Shown: positions 58,720 through 64,000 of the stretch, one piece after another
Numbering within the stretch: position 1 is the stretch's first letter
How the letters are laid out: the number at the start of each line of letters is the position of its first letter
From: Cycas panzhihuaensis
Taxonomy: Eukaryota; Cycadophyta
Assembly: GCA_023213395.1 (NCBI GenBank)
Contig: CM041465.1
Span: 168,089,741-168,153,740 of the forward strand
Reading direction: 5' to 3'
DNA: 64,000 nt
Translations under genes and position numbers: made by a program
The notes under the pieces: model-generated
The model's database searches: none
Seen by the model: only the letters and a program-made list of their open reading frames with translations
What the model was told of the DNA's origin: nothing

Positions 58720-61165
58720 TGGATGTGTGTCTACACGATAATCACCTAGCTGAGTAGGAATAATGATGATCAATAGCGGTATCAGGGGTGCAGATAAAAA
58801 CCTACAAGCAAAGGGAGTACCACATAGGGCACCCTGTGCATCAGAGCACGAGTTCGGGACCTGTGGATGATACCCAACTACCTGAGAGTAGTTCCCTATC
58901 TCAAAAAGGAAGAGGGAAAACAAGAGAGGTAGCCTGGATCGACTTAGGAGGAAAGTCTTCCCACCCTTGGATGGCTGGAAGGGGAGGAAAGGAATCCTCA
59001 AGGGCTTCCCTATGATAGAGGGAAACAAGCGGGAGCAAGGTAGGTAATAGCCTACGATGCAGCTAGGATCTTCTTGGTTATTTGACTAAGAAAATAGAGC
59101 CAAGAAGAGGAGAAGGGAGTGGGAGCGAACAACTAACCCAAAATCTCCCTTGATGATTTGAAAAAGGAATAATCAAAGGAAATGAGAATAGTATCACATG
59201 CACAAGCAAACAAAATCAAGTAGAAGTGAGCCAAAAGGGCGAGGGAAGGGTTTGCAAGCCAAGGAAAAGGAAAGGAGAAATCTCCTATAGGTCCTTTTCC
59301 TATGTGGATGTGGTAGGTGATGTGTAAATGTACAAATATAGGTAAAAGATGTTATTTTCCTTTTCTCTTTTATGTGTGACCTATTTAACTAATGCATAGA
59401 CGTCAACTAAAAGTGCGAAAAGGAAAGCGGGGAAAAAAGAGAGAAGTATATACCTGGGAGGTGTAGCAGCTGATGAAAGGCCTCACCCACATGCCACGCA
59501 TGTCCTCACTAAGCCCACGGATGATGGAAGGGCTTCTTTACCTTCCCCTTGCGAAAGGAAAGCGAAAGGAAATGAATGAAAGCAAAGAGCAAAACAAAGA
59601 ACCTTACCTAGATCTGAGCGCTTCACACCTTTGCAAGAGCATCGTGGCAACCTGCACATGCACAAACCTATCCCTTCCAAGAAGGGGATGCAAGATACAA
59701 TGTATGTATATGCAAGTATATATAAGTGCTATTAACATTAGAATGTTAGAGAAAGACAACTGCTGCAACAAACTCTAAAAACCCTCTCTCAAACAAGGCT
59801 AGACATCAAGCGAAATGGCCTAAGAGAAGCCTTAGGATGGTTAACCCTCCACTGAAATCTCTACATGACTCATAAACACAGCAAGTTAGCAGGTAAAAGT
59901 CACTAAGGACAGCCAAGAGATGCCAAGGAAAGAGCAACAAGGTGTTGGGAAATAAGTGGGACGCGAAGTTGCTATGGGCAACAATCGGATGCCCTAACCC
60001 TTCCTAATGAGAACAAGGGGTACCCAACAACACGGGGGACTCTACGAGGGCCTAAACAAGAGGCGAGTAGGCCTAGAATCAGTGCAGCAAGTGGATGCAT
60101 ATCGATAATCCAAATACTGCTTAGTGCTCAATCTCTCCTAATAATCTCAAGAAGAACATGGAATGAGAGAAGAGAAGGTGGGAAGGGATTACCCTTGGAG
60201 AGAAGGACTGAAAGGGGGCTGTCCCACCTTACTCTCCTCACCCAACCCTGGGACTCTTCTCTCATTGTTCTCTTGAAGAAAATTAGTAGAGGGAAGGTGG
60301 AGCCAAGAAGCAACAAATCAAATACTGTGGAGAGACAACTTTTCAACAGTGAAAACTGAAAGAAACAGGTAAATAAAGTAAGAAATGGGTCCAAATAAGG
60401 AGTAACTCACCAAAAAAATAAAAGAAAAGAGTTGGTAAGACCTATTGGGCGGATGTATAATAGATATGGGCTTGCTAACAACAAGAAGGAGGGCCCCTGC
60501 AGGGGTTTGTAAGAGGTAAATCTAACAAACAGCTGAAAGGAGCACTGCTGGGCGAGTTGTGGAAGAATTAGCACCAAAAACGCTTGATGAAACTTGGAAA
60601 GAGGCCTCCCACCATGGAAGCAAAGAGTTGCAGGCAAGTCCTAGCCCCGAGGTCATAGGAAACGCAGCTCGCGAAACACATGTGGCTGAGGGAGCAAGAG
60701 AGTAGAAGTTGTAGCAGAAAAATAGTTGTCTTGAGAGAAAAAAATAACCTAAGAGACCCTTAAAATGATGAGGGTTTGAATACTTATACCCATCCTAGCC
60801 CTAAGAGGATGAATAGAGCGTGAATAGGGCTGAGATGGATGTGAGGACATGTGGCAATTTCACAGAAAAATTGAAAATTTCCATGGAAGTTTTTTTAAAG
60901 AAATAACTAATGATAGTCACACCGCGGCAAACTTCGCAGTACTGTGGAAAACTTCACGGTATCACTAACTTTACAGCGGTGCCAGACCAGAAGGCTAGAA
61001 TATTAGAATTATGGGTTATGGGAGCTTTGGGAGAGGATTTGGTAGGCCTGGGAGGGGTTGGCCCTCCTATCTAGGTGGCTGAGACAGTCTAGAAAGCACT
61101 TGGACAGAGGCAAGCAAATATCAATGAGCAAAGATCCCATAATGAGGTGCTAAGTACTCAAGGTC
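58720..61165 (-). repeat. element 4 3' LTR, outer end deleted
   Basis: Starts TGGATGTGTGTC, the reverse of the family ...CATCCA end. The minus strand carries the donor-like AAG|GTAAAG (59540-59541), TATA-like GGGTATAAGT near 60795, and the palindromic module 60916-60982. Alignment with other LTRs fades at about 61165, where internal sequence (GTATTCCCTTTAGGGGCCC) begins. No conserved frame. Confidence 0.82.
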
Positions 61166-61478
61166 GGGGAGGGAGTATTCCCTTTAGGGGCCCTAGGAGC
61201 AGGAACGAGCTGCAAAAATGGGTCCAGGATGGCGAAACGAGCCAAACAAGTATAAACTTAGGCATGCACGGGAGCGATACGTAAAACGAGACAAAAGGGC
61301 CCTACAAAAAAATGCATTGGTAGGGTGCCATAAATGCATCTGCTAGAAAGAGCGAAACAAAGGCTATGGGAGCATAATGGGGGACAAGGCCAGAAGGCAA
61401 AGACAATTGGGAGTAAGAGATGATCCAAAGGGCTATCACGAGAGTAGAAATGGAGATAGTACCCATCGGGGTCCCCAC

Positions 61479-61488
61479 CTATATAAGG
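61479..61488 (+). promoter_or_regulatory. TATA box of antisense gene, element 4
   Basis: CTATATAAGG, 166 bp before the ATG at 61647. A near-perfect palindrome GAAAATGGAATTCATTTTC lies at 61498-61516. Confidence 0.65.
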
Positions 61489-61923
61489 AAAATCAATGAA
61501 AATGGAATTCATTTTCATGGGCTCTTGAGCGAATCCAGAGGCATTCCCTTATGTAGTGGAGTGCTACCCAACTTCGGAGGCATGTAGAGGGAGATCGGAT
61601 CATCGGATCAGAGCGAGAGGACAGTTGTCAGGACCACAGAGATGAGATGACGAGTGCGAGGCTAGATCTAGTGAGTGGATCTTGGAAAACCCACCCCATC
61701 TCGTGATTTCAAGTTTACTACTTTTTGTAGTTTTTTGTATAAGTTTTAGGTCCCATAAGGGCGGAGAAAGGCCCCTTGGAGTATGAATTAGACCCAAAAA
61801 GAGGCGGGACTAGGGCATTAGGCAACCCTAGTCCTAGTGGGCCCCACTGGCCCACCCCAGAAGAATTTTTTAAAGTTTTGGGTAGGAAAACTCCCCCTTT
61901 TAGAGGGGTACCATTCGCACCAC

Positions 61924-61953
61924 GGCAAAGATCACGGTGTCGTGATCTTTGCC
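61924..61953 (+). other. perfect hairpin in antisense intron 1
   Basis: Arms GGCAAAGATCACG and CGTGATCTTTGCC are exact reverse complements (13 bp) around a GTGT loop. Decayed counterparts: 30986-31016 in element 2 and about 8250-8280 in element 1. Confidence 0.8.
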
Positions 61954-61975
61954 ATGGGGCCCCGATCACTGCGGG

Positions 61976-62020
61976 ACCCAGGCCAAACTCTGCGATACTG
62001 TGAAGTTTGGTATGGTGTAA
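61976..62020 (+). promoter_or_regulatory. palindromic module in antisense intron 1, element 4
   Basis: CCAAACTCTGCGATACTGTGAAGTTTGG: arms CCAAACT and AGTTTGG around a GTACC-like centre. Counterparts in element 1 (8326-8352) and element 2 (30929-30965, arms GCCAAACTC / GAGTTTGGC, exact 9 bp). It is related to the module in all LTRs. Confidence 0.7.
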
Positions 62021-64000
62021 AGGTAGAACTTGCAAAAAAAATGAGATGGGGGCCCTAAGGCCCCAAATCTTAACCAGATGAGGTTGAGAAATAACCTAGA
62101 GGATGAGAGATGAGTGTAAGCTTGACTCTGACTGGTTTCGTAATGTTTGTAGGCTGCGATCACTGTGGAGAATCACGAGAACATAGGCATAGCTATGTTG
62201 AGCTTTATAGAGATGATGACTAGGGAGGACAAGGGATTCTTACGGAGATGTGGCCTACTGAAGGTCATGAGGACGCCTCAGTATATGTCAGACTAGAGGC
62301 TGTTGATTGATATCATATCGCATTAGGACTAAAAGAGGTACATCTTCCACCTACCCCAGGATGGGAGACGTAACAGTGACACCGGGAGACATCAAGAGGA
62401 TACTGGGGGTACTAGTGACTGGGAGGATGGTGGCACTAGGAGCGCTACCTAGTAATGAGGTAGCACACAAAGAGGCAGCAACATTCTTTACAGGCTCAGA
62501 AAGATGGGAGAGGTGAGGGGTTCCTCTCTAAACTATGGTTATGTTAGGGATTCCTTGAGTGAGGAAATTGATCACATTATGCATTCTGTTCCGGATTTCC
62601 CAAAAATAGAACTATAGAGACATCCCAAGAGGATGGATGGATGTGGTGCACTAGTGGGAGGTAGGCGAGAGGATGGATTGGGCCACCCTAATAGCGACAA
62701 ACCTCATCGCATAGCCAGACGCTATTAGGATAGCAGGCATGGGAGGATTGTCATATAGCACACTATTACAGTGTTGGTTTTTCGACCACTTTGGAGCAGT
62801 GGCACCGACGGGGGAACCACATCCTATCGCAGAGTGGGCCCTGATGGTTCACAGATGGTAGACTAGGCTGAGAGGGACAGAGGACCAGGCTCATATCCGA
62901 TGCTCAATGGAGGCTACATCACTAGACCTCCTTACCATGACGGACTATATAGCAAATCTATATAGGGTAGTGAGGTGGGATAGCGATGATAAGGCAAGAG
63001 GAGCAGGGGTATCCCCAGGAGACGATGAGGGTAGAGATGGAGGTGATGGGACCGGCTCATCACGACCTACAGGAAAGGTAGGTCCATCAGGGATAGTAGG
63101 TGGAGGAGCAGGGCCATTTGGGACTGCTAGTGGAGAGGTAGGCCCATCAGGAGCTGGAGAGGTGAGAGGCCCGATGACCCAGGCTTGGAGGCTACAGATC
63201 ATCAGGAGATCCGGAGAGGTGGCAGTAGCGCTAGCCGCAGAGAGGAGAGAGGCTCCAAGAGATGAGGCCATAGTAGAGGAGATACCAAAGGAGGAGTTAT
63301 CAACAGCTAGCAGAGTGCTAGAGGGGGAGGCAGTCACCCATGTCGAGGAGCCGACAGCCACATCAGGTAAGACATGACCATTTCCTTTCATCATTTGATT
63401 ACCAGATACATATGTAGTGATTTTGGTTTGACATCCATATTGACATGGACTGATACGTGGCATGCTGGATTGCAGGTACGGTGGATATGTAGAGGCTAGT
63501 AGAGGCAGTAGTCTGAGAGATATTCCCTTAGGCCTACGCAGAGGGATAGCCTCCCATCCAGGCAGGAGATGAGCCCAGAGCGATAGGCAGTCATATGGTA
63601 GCATTCACCCCATTGATATGGGCAAGAGATACATGGGAGGCAGAGTCTCAGGAGCACGAGGCATGTGTGAGGCGGTAGCAGGCTGAGATGGATGCCATCC
63701 GAGCCAAGAGGGACACCCTACAAGCACGAGTGTAGGTACTGGAGGCTTAGGGAGGAATCAGAGGGGATATGGGGAGCCATATCTGGGTGATAGTGCTGGA
63801 GGAGAGACTCTAGAGGATGGAGGAGAGGTGCTGCCTCATAGAGATGGAGCAGGATCGTATCCAGGTGCGATACGATCGAGTGGTAGAGGACATGGTATCG
63901 AGGTCGGCACGGAGCAAGACATAAACTCACACAGCAGTGATGACTCCGAGGAGGCCACGAGACGAGGGGAGTGAGGCAGGGAGCTCGTAAAGACTCAGGG

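Larger units (their letters stand above)
58720..64000 (-). mobile_element. element 4: Tat-clade Ty3/gypsy, partial
   Basis: Minus orientation, inserted in the antisense gene of element 3 (left flank CCCTA, 58715-58719). It has most of a 3' LTR (58720-61165), then a direct jump to the region upstream of the antisense gene. The outer roughly 430 bp of the LTR, polypurine tract and second RNase H are deleted. The window ends inside the antisense gene; gag-pol would lie beyond. Confidence 0.82.
61647..64000 (+). pseudogene. antisense plant-mobile-domain-like gene, element 4
   Basis: Best copy, open at the window end. Exon 1 coding part 61647-61670 (MTSARLDL); intron 1 61671-62152 (GTGAGT...TTTGTAG); exon 2 from 62153 in frame: AAITVENHENIGIAMLSFIEMM, RRCGLLKVMRTPQY, then MGDVTVTPGDIKRILGVLVTG (62361-62425, one-base shift before it), GSERWER. 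After stops, 62907-63366 is open with TSLDLLTMTDYIANLY and four 10-residue repeats. Intron 2 63367-63475 (CAG|GTAAGA...TTGCAG|GTAC) keeps the frame (T-S-G-T-V-D-M). Exon 3 is charged and coiled-coil-like (EMDAIRAKRDTLQARV). Plant-mobile-domain-like by motif; nuclear or chromatin roles are known for host PMD proteins, but here function is unknown. Confidence 0.7.

Noticed and set aside
1-64000. tRNA, rRNA or CRISPR-like arrays
   Set aside because: I saw no cloverleaf with CCA-proximal motifs, no rRNA blocks and no regularly spaced short repeats apart from the coding minisatellite. The tRNA-like matches are primer-binding sites only.

Overview
This window is plant nuclear DNA made almost entirely of nested, decayed LTR retrotransposons. 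I see no host gene, tRNA, rRNA or CRISPR array. The evidence is Ty3/gypsy gag-pol of the Tat clade (no chromodomain after the integrase, extra ribonuclease H, antisense extra gene), Ty1/copia gag-pol, tRNA-Met-type primer sites (TGGTATCARAG), AT microsatellites, and stop codons of the kind left by methyl-C decay (CAG to TAG, CGA to TGA, TGG to TAG/TGA). This fits a seed plant with a large repeat-rich genome. The species cannot be named from the sequence. All named genes are pseudogenes in this copy.

Layout. The oldest unit is element 5 (minus strand). Its 3' LTR runs from 187 to 46431 in pieces, and its remaining internal sequence is 46432-47523. Element 1 (minus, 3142-38629) lies inside that LTR. 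Element 2 (plus, 18452-35601, target duplication ACCTC) lies inside the 5' LTR of element 1. A Ty1/copia complex (about 38574-46145) sits at the right edge of element 1; it holds a small TRIM-like insert and shows tandem and solo-LTR rearrangement. Element 3 (plus, from 47524) lies in element 5 internal DNA. Element 4 (minus, from 58720) lies in the antisense gene of element 3 and runs off the window. Elements 1-5 form one family with LTRs of 2.8-3.3 kb.

Family gene plan, in sense order: LTR, primer-binding site, gag (unusual CX2HX4HX4C knuckle), protease, serine/proline-rich linker, reverse transcriptase, RNase H, integrase, then a gene on the opposite strand, then a second RNase H as a separate reading frame, polypurine tract, LTR. 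The antisense gene is the most interesting item. In three copies it has a TATA box 160-168 bp before a conserved ATG, an 8-codon first coding exon, a roughly 0.5-kb first intron and a roughly 0.1-kb second intron, and the frame is kept across the splices. It appears to encode a plant-mobile-domain-like protein with a 10-residue repeat linker and a coiled-coil, Arg-rich tail. A palindromic module upstream of the sense LTR TATA box recurs, inverted, in the first intron of this gene.

Method limits: boundaries and alignments were made by eye. Edges are good to a few bases where TG...CA ends, primer sites or target duplications are named, and approximate elsewhere. No identity values or searches were computed.
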